64,000 nt of DNA from Bacteroidales bacterium. GTDB taxonomy: Bacteria; Bacteroidota; Bacteroidia; Bacteroidales; Paludibacteraceae. Under the pieces are notes generated by a model. It was not told the origin of the DNA. It ran no database searches and worked only from the letters and a program-made list of their open reading frames with translations. This document shows positions 18,694 through 29,127 of the stretch, one piece after another (the first letter of the stretch is position 1; each line of letters starts with the position of its first letter). A program made the translations under genes and the position numbers. The DNA lies in assembly GCA_015061165.1 (NCBI GenBank), contig SUXC01000001.1:248001-312000 (forward strand), in the 5' to 3' direction.

Positions 18694-20803
18694 ACTTAAG
18701 CCACTTATCAAGCCAAGCGAAGAAGGTACGTTGCCATAGAATACCATTTTGTGGTTTCAGCACCCAGTGATTCTCATCGGGGAAAATCAACAATTGAGCT
18801 TCTATGCCTCGCATCTTGGCTGCATCAAATGCTGCCATACTTTGGTTGGCAAGGATACGATAATCTTTCTCGCCATGGATACAAAGGATGGGTGTATCCC
18901 ATTCGCCTACAAACAAGTGTGGAGAGTTGGCAAATGTACGTTGAGCTATCTTGTTTTTCTTGTCCCAATATGCACCGCCCATATCCCAGTTGGCAAACCA
19001 TTTCTCCTCTGTCTCAAGGTATTGCATTTCCATATTGAAGATACCATCGTGTGCGATGAACGCTTTGAAGCGCTTGTTATGATGACCTGCCAACCAATAA
19101 ACGCTGAAACCGCCAAACGATGCACCTACACAACCCAGACGCTCTTTGTCTGCGTATGGCTCATTGGCTACAAATTCATCAATAGCACTCAAGTAGTCTT
19201 TCATACACTGTCCTCCATAGTCGCCACTGATTTGTTCGTTCCACTCGTTACCAAATCCTGGTAAACCGCGACGGTTAGGGGCTACTATAATGTAGTCGTT
19301 GGCTGCCATCATCATAAAATTCCAACGGAAACTCCAAAATTGACTCACTGGTGATTGTGGCCCCCCCTCGCAGTAGAGCAGAGTAGGGTATTTCTTGTTA
19401 GGGTCAAAATGAGGTGGGTAGATAATCCATGTGAGCATATCTTTGCCATCGGTAGTTTTTTGCCAACGAGGAACTACTTGTCCCATCTCTATTTGTGAAT
19501 AAATATTCTCATTCTCGTGACTAATCTGCACAGGCTCTTCTCCCTTGGTAAATCGGAATATCTCGTTGGCTTCACGCATAGAGTGGCGCAAACAATAGTA
19601 AGTATCACCGACGTTTGCAGCAGGCACATAATCGTATTGACCACTTGTTAGGCACTCAAAATTGCCCTCAAAATCCTTTCCTTTTATACTTTTCAACTCC
19701 TCTATATTGATGCTATATAACATAGAGGTTCCGTGCCATACTGCACTGAATACAAGTGTGTTATTGTCTTTCCAATAATAACTATCAACGTTAGTATTCA
19801 GTCCTTTGCTCAGGAATGTCTGTTCACCTGTAGCAATATGGCAAACCATCAAACGGTTCTCATCACTCTCATAGCCGTCACGCTCCATTGATTGCCAAGC
19901 AATGTACTGACCGTCAGGGGAATAACTTGGATTAGTATCATATCCTTTATTATTCTCTGTGAGGTTAGTGTGCGTACCTGTGGCAATGTCATATAGGTAA
20001 ATGTCTGAATTTGTGGAAATAGCATAGTCTAATCCACTTTTCTTGCGACAGGTGTAGGCTATTTGTTTGCCATCAGGGCTCCATGCCAATTGCTCTATTC
20101 CACCGAAAGGTTTCATAGGGGACTCGTATGGAGTACCTTCAAGGATATCAGTTATATTGCTAACGATAAGCGATTTACCTTCATGTTTCAGGTCTGCAAC
20201 AAAAGGATGAGGGGCTGTTTCAGTCCATTCGTCCCAATGTTTGTACATCAGGTCATCCACAACGCGTCCAGATGCTAATGGCAAATCGGGGTGTTTGTCT
20301 TCGGTGCTGGCTACTATTTTTACTTGAGCAATAAGGATTATCTTATCACCTTTGGGTGAAAGCAAAAATCCCTCAATATCGTGGTCGAAACCTTCTAGAC
20401 AAATACCCTTACCTTTTGCCTCTCGCCTTATCGCCTTATCATCTTTTAAGTACAGTTTTCCGCCATTGAGGTATGCCAAACTATTTTCCCACCATGCAGG
20501 TTCATAACCCACCCATTCTTGTGCTGTAATTAATTGATTACCCTCTTCTTTTGCTAAACGAATCCATGAGGTAGAACGATTTTCTTCTATGCTGTAGTAA
20601 CTCACGGTGTACGCAATCGTACCATTTGTTTTATGTGGCAAAACGGAGTTGATGCGTCCCATCGCCCATAGTGCCTCTGGGGTCAAGCGACCACCCTCAA
20701 TGGTTATTGCTGGTTTAGTGATAGGAGTTTTAGTACCCTCCTCTTTTGTTTGGCAAGAAGTTGCCAATAGGGCAAGTGTAGCCATTAGAATAAATTTACG
20801 CAT
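18692..20803 (-). CDS. S9-family prolyl oligopeptidase-like lipoprotein
   Basis: 703 residues from the ATG at 20803. A lipoprotein signal ends at LLATSC (Cys17). A WD40-like beta-propeller follows, with PD40-type repeats such as AWSPDGKQIAYTC and SYSPDGQYIAWQS. The C-terminal alpha/beta hydrolase domain has the nucleophile in GASFGGFSVY, an Asp in the ILCIHGEKDYRI block and a His in DENHWVLKP. Relatives are dipeptidyl- or acylaminoacyl-peptidases that trim peptides in the periplasm. Two in-frame ATGs occur; the later one gives a clean signal peptide and leaves 1 nt after the ftsY stop. Confidence 0.9.
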   Translation of the reverse strand: MRKFILMATLALLATSCQTKEEGTKTPITKPAITIEGGRLTPEALWAMGRINSVLPHKTNGTIAYTVSYYSIEENRSTSWIRLAKEEGNQLITAQEWVGYEPAWWENSLAYLNGGKLYLKDDKAIRREAKGKGICLEGFDHDIEGFLLSPKGDKIILIAQVKIVASTEDKHPDLPLASGRVVDDLMYKHWDEWTETAPHPFVADLKHEGKSLIVSNITDILEGTPYESPMKPFGGIEQLAWSPDGKQIAYTCRKKSGLDYAISTNSDIYLYDIATGTHTNLTENNKGYDTNPSYSPDGQYIAWQSMERDGYESDENRLMVCHIATGEQTFLSKGLNTNVDSYYWKDNNTLVFSAVWHGTSMLYSINIEELKSIKGKDFEGNFECLTSGQYDYVPAANVGDTYYCLRHSMREANEIFRFTKGEEPVQISHENENIYSQIEMGQVVPRWQKTTDGKDMLTWIIYPPHFDPNKKYPTLLYCEGGPQSPVSQFWSFRWNFMMMAANDYIIVAPNRRGLPGFGNEWNEQISGDYGGQCMKDYLSAIDEFVANEPYADKERLGCVGASFGGFSVYWLAGHHNKRFKAFIAHDGIFNMEMQYLETEEKWFANWDMGGAYWDKKNKIAQRTFANSPHLFVGEWDTPILCIHGEKDYRILANQSMAAFDAAKMRGIEAQLLIFPDENHWVLKPQNGILWQRTFFAWLDKWLK

Positions 20804-20804
20804 A

Positions 20805-21764
20805 TTAGTTATCCACATGTAGTAGTGATTTTACAAATTCTTCTCTATCAAATACTTGCAAATCTTTCATTTGTTCTCCCAAACCGATATAGCGTACAGG
20901 AATCTTGAATTGATCGCTAATTCCTATGACTACGCCACCTTTGGCTGTTCCGTCCAACTTGGTGATAGCCAATGAACTCACTTGTGTAGCTTTGGTAAAC
21001 TGTTTCGCTTGTTCAAAGGCATTTTGTCCTGTGCTACCGTCTAATACTAACATGACATCGTGTGGTGCATCAGGTACCACTTTCTGCATCACGTTCTTGA
21101 TTTTGGTAAGCTCGTTCATCAGGTTTATCTTGTTGTGCAAGCGACCAGCTGTGTCAATGAGTACTACATCTGCATCATTAGCTTTGGCGCTGGATAGGGT
21201 GTCAAATGCTACGCTGGCTGGATCAGAACCTTGCTGTTGCTTAATAACTGGTACTCCAACGCGTTCACCCCAAATACATAGTTGCTCTACGGCAGCTGCG
21301 CGGAATGTATCTGCGGCACCTAAATATACCTTTTTCCCTGCGGCTTTGTATTGATGAGCGAGTTTGCCAATAGTAGTAGTTTTGCCTACACCATTCACAC
21401 CTACAACCATAATTACGTATGGCTTGCTTGGCAACTCATCTGCAAAATCCAATACTTGCGATGAGTTGTTTTCTGCCAAGAGTGAGGCTACTTCATCTAC
21501 GAGAATGCGATTGAGTTCGGCAGTACCCATATACTTATCGCGTTTCACGCGTTCTTGAATACGCTCTATAATACGAAGGGTGGTTTCTACACCTACATCT
21601 GAGGTAATCAGTGCCTCTTCCAAGTTGTCAAGTACATCATCATCAATAGTGGTCTTACCTGCAATAGCACGACCTATCTTGCTGAGAACTGATTCCTTGG
21701 TTTTCTCGAGTCCTTTATCAAGGGTTTCTTTCTTCTCTTTTCCAAATAATCCAAAAAATGCCAT
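20805..21764 (-). CDS. ftsY: signal recognition particle receptor FtsY
   Basis: 319 residues, the short form without the long acidic A domain. The SRP GTPase NG domain shows G1 GVNGVGKTT at 122-130, the DTAGR block and the TKLDGTAKGG motif. FtsY docks SRP-bound ribosomes at the membrane for co-translational insertion. It sits between the capD-like gene (2-nt gap) and the peptidase gene (1-nt gap), so the three appear to be one transcript from the promoter at 23739. Confidence 0.95.
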   Translation of the reverse strand: MAFFGLFGKEKKETLDKGLEKTKESVLSKIGRAIAGKTTIDDDVLDNLEEALITSDVGVETTLRIIERIQERVKRDKYMGTAELNRILVDEVASLLAENNSSQVLDFADELPSKPYVIMVVGVNGVGKTTTIGKLAHQYKAAGKKVYLGAADTFRAAAVEQLCIWGERVGVPVIKQQQGSDPASVAFDTLSSAKANDADVVLIDTAGRLHNKINLMNELTKIKNVMQKVVPDAPHDVMLVLDGSTGQNAFEQAKQFTKATQVSSLAITKLDGTAKGGVVIGISDQFKIPVRYIGLGEQMKDLQVFDREEFVKSLLHVDN

Positions 21765-21766
21765 AA

Positions 21767-23719
21767 TTATTTATCTAATTGTTCGTAGATAGAGTTTTTG
21801 CTTTTATATTCAGGGACAATCTCCTTCATCAGTTGCACGGTAGGGAATACTTTACCTTCTTGTGCGGAACGAATCAGTTGTTCTATAGAAGCAGATACTT
21901 CGTCAAAGTCGTATTCTCTTACTTTAGCTACAAGTATTTTTTCGTTGGTAGTAGGAATAGTTAATTCTTTCTGGTTGAGTAGTTCTTCGTACAATTTCTC
22001 TCCAGGACGAAGACCAGTATATACAATTTCTATATCTTTACCAGGCACGTATCCTGCCAATCGTATCATATTCTTGGCAAGGTCGGAGATTTTGACAGGT
22101 TGTCCCATGTCGAATACAAATATTTCGCCACCATTACCCAATGTGGCAGCTTCCAACACTAAACTACTCGCTTCTGGTATAGTCATGAAGTAGCGAATAA
22201 TATCTGGATGCGTTACGGTGATAGGACCACCCTGTGCAATTTGCTTTTTGAAATAAGGTACTACTGAGCCATTGCTACCTAATACATTTCCAAAGCGTGT
22301 CGTAATAAACTTGGTGCAGTGCTCGTTTTCTTTTACCAATTTGAGGAACAAGGATTGTACGTAGATTTCTGCAATACGCTTAGATGCTCCCATGATATTG
22401 GTTGGGTTCACGGCTTTGTCGGTAGATACCATAATGAACCGTTGTACACCGTATTTCACGGATAAATCAGCGATGTTCTTAGTTCCCAATACATTGGTGA
22501 GTATTGCTTGTGGTGGAAAATCCTCCATGAGTGGCACATGCTTGTAGGCTGCTGCATGGAAAACCACATCAGGATTATACTCTTTGAATATAGGCTCAAG
22601 CATGGTCACATTGCGCACATCTGCAATCACGTGGATAAATTTGACAGTAGGAAAGAGTGGTTTTATTTCTATCATGAGATCGTGCAGCGGGGATTCTGCA
22701 ACTTCCAATAAGATGATACCACTGGGCTTATGAGCTGCTACTTGTTTCACAATTTCGCTACCAATACTACCTGCTGCACCTGTAATCAATACAACTTTAT
22801 GTGACAATATATTGTGTACGTTTTCCGAATTTATATGGATAGCAGGACGTTCCAATAGGTCTTCTACCTTAATAGTTTCTATGGCTCCAATGCGTTGATT
22901 GATATTTTTGTTCTCATTTTGTGGATCATAGTCGCTGAAGTATGGGGTAGTTAGAATGCGAATATTGTTGTCAATAAAGATACCTAAATCTTTCAGCGGA
23001 TTAATACTTTTCATTTTAAGAGGAGATACAATAATGCTATTAATATCTTTCTCTTTCATGATTCGAATCAGTTTCTCATCGCGTTGATACACGTTTAATC
23101 CCAACAGATTATGGTGATAATTTTCTTGGTAATCCGTAATAAATCCACATGGACGGTACTGGCTATCCATGTTGGCTTGCAGCATTTTCGCAATGGATAA
23201 TCCTGCAGATTGTGTACCATAAATTAGTACTTTTTGGACACTATTTTTATGGTGTGAGATGTACTCAAATACTGTTTTGATGATAACGCGCCATGCAAAA
23301 AGTAGAGTGATAGCTACAAATATGTAAATCAGCAATACGGTATTGAGAAATGGTATTTGCAACAAACTATGTTTGATAACGATATTAACAATTATCATGG
23401 TTGCACCTGTAGTTAATACGGACAGCGATACCTTGATGACATCCACAAAGGTGGAGTATCTCAATATGCCAGAGTAGGTATGAAAAACCCAGAAGAAAAT
23501 AGTCTGCATCACCATTATGATGATGGCTTGTGCCCATATCGGTAGGATAAGGTAACTGGTATTATATTCCAGCAGATTGCTACCAATCACATAACTAACC
23601 ACAAATGCTACAAATACAATGAGTAAGTCCAGTAGCAACACGCCCCAACGAGGCAAATAATCTATATTTACCCAATGTGACAATATATCAGATTGTCTAA
23701 GTTCTTTCAGTCGTGTCAT
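21767..23719 (-). CDS. CapD/PglF-type nucleotide-sugar 4,6-dehydratase, membrane-bound
   Basis: 650 residues. Four to five N-terminal membrane helices span about 20-150. A CoA-binding-like domain follows, then the long SDR domain with the NAD motif TGAAGSIGSE and FHAAAYKHVPLMED, as in WbpM/PglF/FlmA proteins. These convert UDP-GlcNAc to the 4-keto-6-deoxy sugar. Together with the PglE-like aminotransferase and PglC-like transferase just upstream, it suggests a UDP-4-amino-4,6-dideoxy sugar as the first residue of the glycan. It has its own promoter between it and the transferase gene. Confidence 0.88.
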   Translation of the reverse strand: MTRLKELRQSDILSHWVNIDYLPRWGVLLLDLLIVFVAFVVSYVIGSNLLEYNTSYLILPIWAQAIIIMVMQTIFFWVFHTYSGILRYSTFVDVIKVSLSVLTTGATMIIVNIVIKHSLLQIPFLNTVLLIYIFVAITLLFAWRVIIKTVFEYISHHKNSVQKVLIYGTQSAGLSIAKMLQANMDSQYRPCGFITDYQENYHHNLLGLNVYQRDEKLIRIMKEKDINSIIVSPLKMKSINPLKDLGIFIDNNIRILTTPYFSDYDPQNENKNINQRIGAIETIKVEDLLERPAIHINSENVHNILSHKVVLITGAAGSIGSEIVKQVAAHKPSGIILLEVAESPLHDLMIEIKPLFPTVKFIHVIADVRNVTMLEPIFKEYNPDVVFHAAAYKHVPLMEDFPPQAILTNVLGTKNIADLSVKYGVQRFIMVSTDKAVNPTNIMGASKRIAEIYVQSLFLKLVKENEHCTKFITTRFGNVLGSNGSVVPYFKKQIAQGGPITVTHPDIIRYFMTIPEASSLVLEAATLGNGGEIFVFDMGQPVKISDLAKNMIRLAGYVPGKDIEIVYTGLRPGEKLYEELLNQKELTIPTTNEKILVAKVREYDFDEVSASIEQLIRSAQEGKVFPTVQLMKEIVPEYKSKNSIYEQLDK

Positions 23720-23738
23720 AGTAATATCAAAATTTGCA

Positions 23739-23768
23739 CAAAGGTACGAAATATTTTGAATATATGCA
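23739..23768 (-). promoter_or_regulatory. promoter for the dehydratase-ftsY-peptidase unit
   Basis: On the minus strand, TTTG (23765-23768) is followed after 18 nt by TACCTTTG (23739-23746). It lies in the 51-nt gap before the start at 23719 and lets this unit be expressed apart from the polysaccharide operon. Confidence 0.65.
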
Positions 23769-23770
23769 AA

Positions 23771-24361
23771 TTATTCCGTAATTATAACCCAAAATGTTTG
23801 AAATATCAGTTTTATATCATACCAGAAACTACTTTTTTCGGCATATTCAAGATAGAGTTTTATTTTCTCTTGCATAATGACTTCGATATAGTATTTCTCA
23901 GGATCTTCAGCTTGTGCCAGAAGTTCGTTCTCGTTTCGATACTTGATGCTGGCGGGGTCTGTAATACCTGGTCGTACATCCAGTACGTGCATTTGTTCAG
24001 GAGTCCAATAGTTTACGTAATGACGTACTTCTGGTCGTGGACCAACCAAACTCATATCGCCTACCAATACATTGATAAGTTGTGGCAGTTCATCAATCTT
24101 GAATTTGCGAATGAAGTAGCCCGAACGGGTAATACGAGGGTCTCTGCCACCTATAGTTACCAGACTACCTTTATCAGATCCAATACGCATGGAACGAAAC
24201 TTGAAGATACGAAAATCCTTATTATATCGTCCTACACGCACTTGACGATAGAATATTGGTCCTGGAGAATCCAGTTTAATCCATATCGCCACGATGAGCA
24301 GTAATGGACTGAGACATAGGAGTCCTATTCCGCTTACTAAAATGTCAAAAAGTCGTTTCAT
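23771..24361 (-). CDS. initiating sugar-1-phosphate transferase (PglC-like)
   Basis: 196 residues, the minimal bacterial sugar-transferase (monotopic PGT) fold. One N-terminal re-entrant helix (ILVSGIGLLCLSPLLLIV) is followed by the conserved KFRSMRIG block and a C-terminal VGDMSLVGPRPE region. These enzymes place a sugar-1-phosphate on undecaprenyl phosphate. It overlaps the aminotransferase gene by 4 nt and is the last gene of the polysaccharide operon. Confidence 0.9.
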   Translation of the reverse strand: MKRLFDILVSGIGLLCLSPLLLIVAIWIKLDSPGPIFYRQVRVGRYNKDFRIFKFRSMRIGSDKGSLVTIGGRDPRITRSGYFIRKFKIDELPQLINVLVGDMSLVGPRPEVRHYVNYWTPEQMHVLDVRPGITDPASIKYRNENELLAQAEDPEKYYIEVIMQEKIKLYLEYAEKSSFWYDIKLIFQTFWVIITE

Positions 24362-25578
24362 CCCTTCTGCTTGATAGTGGTTACTATGCTGATATAGTTA
24401 TCGATGATATAGTCCACCTCTTCGTCGGTCAATTGCGTATGCAATGGCAACGTGATTTCGTTGGCAAAGTGAGCGTATGCGTTAGGGTAGTTTTTTATAT
24501 CGAATCCCATATTCTTGTATGCAGTCATCATAGGTAGTGGCTTGTAATGCACATTAGTAGCAATACCCTCTTCGGCCATTTTTTCGATGATTTCTTGTCG
24601 TTGTTCGGTAGAGATGTTTGGCACACGGGTGATGTATAGGTGACCAGATGACTGATGATTGTCATTGTAATGCTCCAATACGTCTATACCTACGGCTTTG
24701 AGCGCTTTGTCATAGCGTTCTATGATGGCTTTTCTACGCAATAGCATATCGGGATATCGCTTCATTTGTACCAACCCCATAGCAGCCATGATGTCGGTCA
24801 TATTGCATTTGTACCATGGACCTACTATGTCATACTCCCATGCACCCAATTTGGTTTTAGCCAATGCATCTTTGGATTGTCCATGCAACGAGAATAGTTG
24901 CACCATGCGATATAGTTCGTCATCGCTAATACCAGGAATGCTTTTCCATGTCAGTGCTCCACCTTCGGCGGTGGTAAAGTTCTTTACGGCATGGAAGGAG
25001 AAGGCAGTGAAGTCGGCTATTGCTCCGACCATTTCTCCCTTGCGCGAGGCGCCAAAGGCGTGTGCTGCATCGGCGCAGATAGCTATTCTGCCCAATGCTT
25101 GCTGTATGTTATTTGCGGGTAGGTATATAGAACGTTTCTTCTCTACGATTTGCAGAAGTCGCTCATAATCACAGGGGATACCTGCCAAATCCACAGGAAT
25201 GATGGCTTTGGTATGTGGAGTGATTAGTTCTTCTACTGCCTCATAATCCATCTCCAAACTATTGGTTTGTACATCAGCAAATACCAAGGTAGCACCTACG
25301 TGGCACACGATGGAGGCGGAAGCGGTGTATGTGTATGCGGGTACAATGACTTCATCGCCTGCGCCTATGCCCAGCAGGCGGAGCGCCATCTCGGCACATG
25401 CGGTCTGCGAGTTGAGACAAACGGCTTTGTTAGTGCCTATGTATGCTGCTATTTGTCGTTCCAGTTCTTTTGTGCGTGGACCAGTGGTAATCCAGCCGCT
25501 GAGGATAGCTTGAGCTACTTCTTTTACTTCTGCTTCCGTCATGTCGGGAGGCGAGAAGGGTATGTTGAATCGTTTCAT
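24358..25578 (-). CDS. DegT/DnrJ/EryC1-family aminotransferase (PglE-like)
   Basis: 406 residues. The fold-type I PLP enzyme pattern is clear: NSQTACAEMAL near 57, CADAAHAFGA, and the PLP lysine in SFHAVKNFTTAEGG. GWITTGPRTKELE at 29-41 is typical of sugar aminotransferases acting on UDP-4-keto-6-deoxy sugars. It should use the product of the CapD/PglF-like dehydratase. No dedicated PglD acetyltransferase is present, so a full bacillosamine pathway is not shown. Confidence 0.88.
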   Translation of the reverse strand: MKRFNIPFSPPDMTEAEVKEVAQAILSGWITTGPRTKELERQIAAYIGTNKAVCLNSQTACAEMALRLLGIGAGDEVIVPAYTYTASASIVCHVGATLVFADVQTNSLEMDYEAVEELITPHTKAIIPVDLAGIPCDYERLLQIVEKKRSIYLPANNIQQALGRIAICADAAHAFGASRKGEMVGAIADFTAFSFHAVKNFTTAEGGALTWKSIPGISDDELYRMVQLFSLHGQSKDALAKTKLGAWEYDIVGPWYKCNMTDIMAAMGLVQMKRYPDMLLRRKAIIERYDKALKAVGIDVLEHYNDNHQSSGHLYITRVPNISTEQRQEIIEKMAEEGIATNVHYKPLPMMTAYKNMGFDIKNYPNAYAHFANEITLPLHTQLTDEEVDYIIDNYISIVTTIKQKG

Positions 25579-25590
25579 AATCTAAATAAT

Positions 25591-26775
25591 CTATTTATGT
25601 TGTAATAAATATTTGTGTAAGTCCAATATTTGTTTTGGACGATTGAATTTAGTTTGTGCACATGTTTTGCAGTTGTTGCTCATTTGTTTCATCTCCTCGG
25701 GATGAGAAACTATGTATTGTATATTATTTCTGAGCATGTTGTAGTCTTTGGCATTTGCTATGAGACCGATATTATTCTCTTGTACAATTTTTGCACCTTC
25801 TCCTTCGCCTACGAACATGATAGGTAGTCCTGCTGCCATGGATTCGTATATTTTAGAGGGAACTGCACCATAAATGTTTTTAACCAGTGGTACCAGGGTG
25901 AGGTGTGCTTGTTGCAAGTGTTTGGGTAATTCTTGACGTGTAACAACGCCATGATATACGATACCATGGTCAGGATGTTGTTGTATGTATTTTTCAATCT
26001 CTTCTTGTTCTCCGCCTGCTCCATAGATATGAAACTCGGCGCCTATTTCGGCAAAATTGATAGACTTACAAATATCTGCAACACCTTGAGCAAAGCCTAA
26101 CAGACCAGCATAAACGAGTTTTATCGGACGTTTCGTCGTCTTAAATTCACATGTTTCAAACCGTGTTGGATCTACACCATTACGGAATAAATACACATTT
26201 TTTCCACCATGTGCAGCGATATGATCTACGATTTCTTGCGACTGCCCCATACATATATGTGCAGAACGATATATTTTGTGTTCCAGTCGTTCTAAGATAC
26301 GATACAATCGCCCCTCGGAGATAGCACCCAATTCTTTGGCTGAAAGAGGCCAAATATCCGAAATGTTGGCTATTAGTTTGCATTTGGCAAACTTGGCGAG
26401 CCATATTCCTACAATGCCCAGCGTGAGTGGTGGACTCTCTACTATCAAATAGTCTAAATGTAATTTGCGTAAATAACAGGCAGAGAAGAGTGCCATGCAA
26501 GAGAAGGAGACCATATTCCATATGCGTGGAATCACTTTGCGAGCATTGCTTGCGTATAGCCAATATCGTTTTACGGCTATACCATCCATTATTTCGTTGC
26601 TAACAAGTTTCCCTTGATATTCGGGAAATATTTTACCAGTAGGGTAGTTAGGCATAGCAGTGACAATATACAGCTCGTTGCCTAATTCCTTAAGTCCGCG
26701 TACCATTTCGTATAAACGATTTTGCGGAGCCCCCATTTCGGGTTTGTAGTATTGGGTTAATAGTCCTATTTTCAT
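25591..26775 (-). CDS. GT4-family glycosyltransferase (WbuB-like)
   Basis: 394 residues with the GT-B layout. The N-terminal domain starts IGLLTQYYKPEMGAPQNRLYE, and the C-terminal donor-binding domain contains LVPLVKNIYGAVPSKIYESM with the conserved Glu of the GT4 EX7E region. The start resembles WbuB, an aminosugar transferase of O-antigen clusters. It acts at the inner face of the membrane. The donor sugar cannot be read from the sequence. Confidence 0.85.
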   Translation of the reverse strand: MKIGLLTQYYKPEMGAPQNRLYEMVRGLKELGNELYIVTAMPNYPTGKIFPEYQGKLVSNEIMDGIAVKRYWLYASNARKVIPRIWNMVSFSCMALFSACYLRKLHLDYLIVESPPLTLGIVGIWLAKFAKCKLIANISDIWPLSAKELGAISEGRLYRILERLEHKIYRSAHICMGQSQEIVDHIAAHGGKNVYLFRNGVDPTRFETCEFKTTKRPIKLVYAGLLGFAQGVADICKSINFAEIGAEFHIYGAGGEQEEIEKYIQQHPDHGIVYHGVVTRQELPKHLQQAHLTLVPLVKNIYGAVPSKIYESMAAGLPIMFVGEGEGAKIVQENNIGLIANAKDYNMLRNNIQYIVSHPEEMKQMSNNCKTCAQTKFNRPKQILDLHKYLLQHK

Positions 26776-26810
26776 TGCACTATAATTTGATTATTCGATA
26801 TGACTTTTAT

Positions 26811-27614
26811 CTAAGGATTAATAATAGAACGAATACTACCAAGTATGCGCGTGAAAAAGAAAATAAAGTTATATTCTTGAATATGTGTAAAATATATTCT
26901 CGTATATTCTGATATTAATCGTAATGCATTATAAAAACGTTGCTTTATGTTGGTCGAAAAATTAGCACTATTGCTTCTATATCTGCGATAATATATAGCA
27001 TTTTGTTTTGTTATGGATATTGTTTTAATCTGATTGGAAATAAAGAACATAAATAGGCTGTCTTCTCCATTTTTGAATCGCAAGTCAAAACGTTTTTCTC
27101 CAATGTAAGTGGCAGGTATGAGTTTCATGCACGGTCCCGAGAAAAATTTACGTGCCATGGAGTTGATTGAAATATGGCTTTTGCCTACGCATTGGTTGTA
27201 TGCGTTGGTGATACGATAGGGCAACTGTTGCTCGGGGTGTCCGTCATTAAAGGCATAAGGGTAGCAAATCACGATGTTATCGCCTGTCGTTAGTGATTGC
27301 ATCTCCTGCAGATAGGTGGTGCTGACATAATCGTCATCATCAATAAAGGCGATATAGTTGCCTTGCGCCGCATCCAAACCTATATTGCGTGCATTGGAAA
27401 CGCCAGCGGTATCGGTTTGAATCAATCGTACACGCAGAGCAGACATATGCTCGGCTATGAATTGCTGTATCTGGGTATAATAGGGCTCGTTGCAACCATT
27501 AAGTACCACAATCACCTCAAATTGGTCGCGAGCCAACGTTTGTTTGGCAAGCGATTGCAGACATTCCCAAATATATGCTTTCGGACGATATGTCGGTATA
27601 ATAACTGAGATCAT
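26811..27614 (-). CDS. GT2-family glycosyltransferase
   Basis: 267 residues with a GT-A fold. ISVIIPTYRP is at the start, the nucleotide-binding region and GVSNARNIGLDAAQG lie near 95-110, and the metal-binding FIDDDDYVS near 114. It overlaps the next upstream gene by 4 nt. The C-terminal 70 residues are less typical and more basic and aromatic. Its acceptor is unknown. Confidence 0.83.
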   Translation of the reverse strand: MISVIIPTYRPKAYIWECLQSLAKQTLARDQFEVIVVLNGCNEPYYTQIQQFIAEHMSALRVRLIQTDTAGVSNARNIGLDAAQGNYIAFIDDDDYVSTTYLQEMQSLTTGDNIVICYPYAFNDGHPEQQLPYRITNAYNQCVGKSHISINSMARKFFSGPCMKLIPATYIGEKRFDLRFKNGEDSLFMFFISNQIKTISITKQNAIYYRRYRSNSANFSTNIKQRFYNALRLISEYTRIYFTHIQEYNFIFFFTRILGSIRSIINP

Positions 27615-28489
27615 AGTTCGTGCAGCAACTCTTTAGTTATCTGTATCATAGGTGGATATGTCTGTGCTTCGATGCTGTCGCCCCTTCCTTGCAGTTTACA
27701 GCGCAGTAAGCACAAACGCAATGCGAATAGTCTGATACGCAAATAATGTGCCACAGATAGCCCGTGCTTTCGACATACATACAAATCGGCATTAATCAAT
27801 TGACGATATCGTTGCTCCTCAAAGGGACGCTCTGCCGATAAATGCAGATAGGGGATAGACAGGAATTGTATCTTCTTTTTGGGGAAGGCTTTGCGCAATC
27901 GCAAGTGTATATCACATTCTTCACCGTACATGAATATCTGTTCATCAAACATCCCTATCTGCTCAAAGCACTCTTTCTTGATAAAGAAGAACGCTCCTGA
28001 GAGGTGCATATGGCGGTAGTCGTAATAGTCAAATCGTTTATATAAGTTGCGTAGAGGCACTTGCAGGTAGCTCATGGCGTTATAGTCAAACGCATACGAC
28101 CATCCCAATTGGGTAGGGGTGTGCATTTGTTTTCCACCACACATAATCGTATCATTTTGCAAAGCTTGCAATGCTGCAGCAAATATAGGTTGCATCAGTC
28201 TTACATCTGGATTCATAATCGCTACCACAGGCGCCTGTGCCATACGAATGCCAACGTTATTGCCTTGACCGTAACCTCCGTTATGCGTATTTCGCGTAAT
28301 GATGACTTCGGGATAGCGTTGGGTTATTTCTTGCTGCATGATGGCAAAGTCTCTACTCTGATTATCTACAACAATTACCTCCAGTCCCTCGCCTATGTCA
28401 TTGTGCTGATACACTGATTCGAGACATGGGTAGATGTCTTTTTCTGAGTTGTAGGTGAGTATGATGATGGATAGTCGTTTCGTAATCAT
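27611..28489 (-). CDS. GT2-family glycosyltransferase (rhamnosyltransferase-like)
   Basis: 292 residues. LSIIILTYNSEKDIYPCLES opens the GT-A domain, VVDNQSRD and NPDVRL give the donor and metal sites, and a membrane-proximal C-terminus follows. The central SGAFFFIKKECFEQIGMFDE is typical of rhamnosyltransferase-like GT2 enzymes. It overlaps the downstream GT2 gene by 4 nt and lies 4 nt after the acetyltransferase stop on the same transcript. Confidence 0.85.
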   Translation of the reverse strand: MITKRLSIIILTYNSEKDIYPCLESVYQHNDIGEGLEVIVVDNQSRDFAIMQQEITQRYPEVIITRNTHNGGYGQGNNVGIRMAQAPVVAIMNPDVRLMQPIFAAALQALQNDTIMCGGKQMHTPTQLGWSYAFDYNAMSYLQVPLRNLYKRFDYYDYRHMHLSGAFFFIKKECFEQIGMFDEQIFMYGEECDIHLRLRKAFPKKKIQFLSIPYLHLSAERPFEEQRYRQLINADLYVCRKHGLSVAHYLRIRLFALRLCLLRCKLQGRGDSIEAQTYPPMIQITKELLHEL

Positions 28490-28493
28490 AGGA

Positions 28494-29117
28494 TTAAAGT
28501 TGTTTTACTACTCTGGCTGGCACGCCTGCTACCACCGAATAGGCAGGTACATCTGTGGTTACTACTGCGTTGCACGCCACTATAGCACCTTTGCCTATAT
28601 GCACATTCGGCATAATCATGGCTCCTTCACCAATCCAAACATTATCATCTATAATAACTGGACCTTTGCTATGTAATGGTCTTTCATGGGGAGCCGTGTC
28701 TAATAATTCTTTTTTTGACTCGCCGTGTGCATTGTCTGTGATAAAGACATGAGCACCAGTGCGCACATTATTGCCGATAATGATTTGGTTTATGGCTGTT
28801 ATATGTGATAGGACACCAATATTGCAGTTATCGCCTATTTGTATCTGGGGATTAAAACGTTGTTGTGTGTATTTATATTTATAATTGGCATGAATACATG
28901 CACTTTCATTGATGATAGAGTTTTTACCTATGCTGATATATTTTTCACCGCAGAAGCGAGTATGCAATCCTATGATACTTTTATCGCCGAAATGTTTGAA
29001 GTAGCGGGATTTATATCCTGTTACAAAATATACCTTTACTGCTTGCCAGCGACTACTTATTGCTTGCGGAAAGAGTATGGAAACTATTCTTCCTATGCTG
29101 AATATTAGTTGTTTCAT
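28494..29117 (-). CDS. hexapeptide-repeat O-acetyltransferase
   Basis: 207 residues from the ATG at 29117, which gives [10 protein letters not shown]; the frame continues 26 codons upstream into the gap and the 3' end of the neighbouring gene. Left-handed beta-helix hexapeptides are visible ([44 protein letters not shown]), with a catalytic-type His in TDNAHGE and the closing [20 protein letters not shown]. Such enzymes acetylate sugars in the cytoplasm before polymer export. Confidence 0.85.
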   Translation of the reverse strand: MKQLIFSIGRIVSILFPQAISSRWQAVKVYFVTGYKSRYFKHFGDKSIIGLHTRFCGEKYISIGKNSIINESACIHANYKYKYTQQRFNPQIQIGDNCNIGVLSHITAINQIIIGNNVRTGAHVFITDNAHGESKKELLDTAPHERPLHSKGPVIIDDNVWIGEGAMIMPNVHIGKGAIVACNAVVTTDVPAYSVVAGVPARVVKQL

Positions 29118-29127
29118 AGTGCAATAT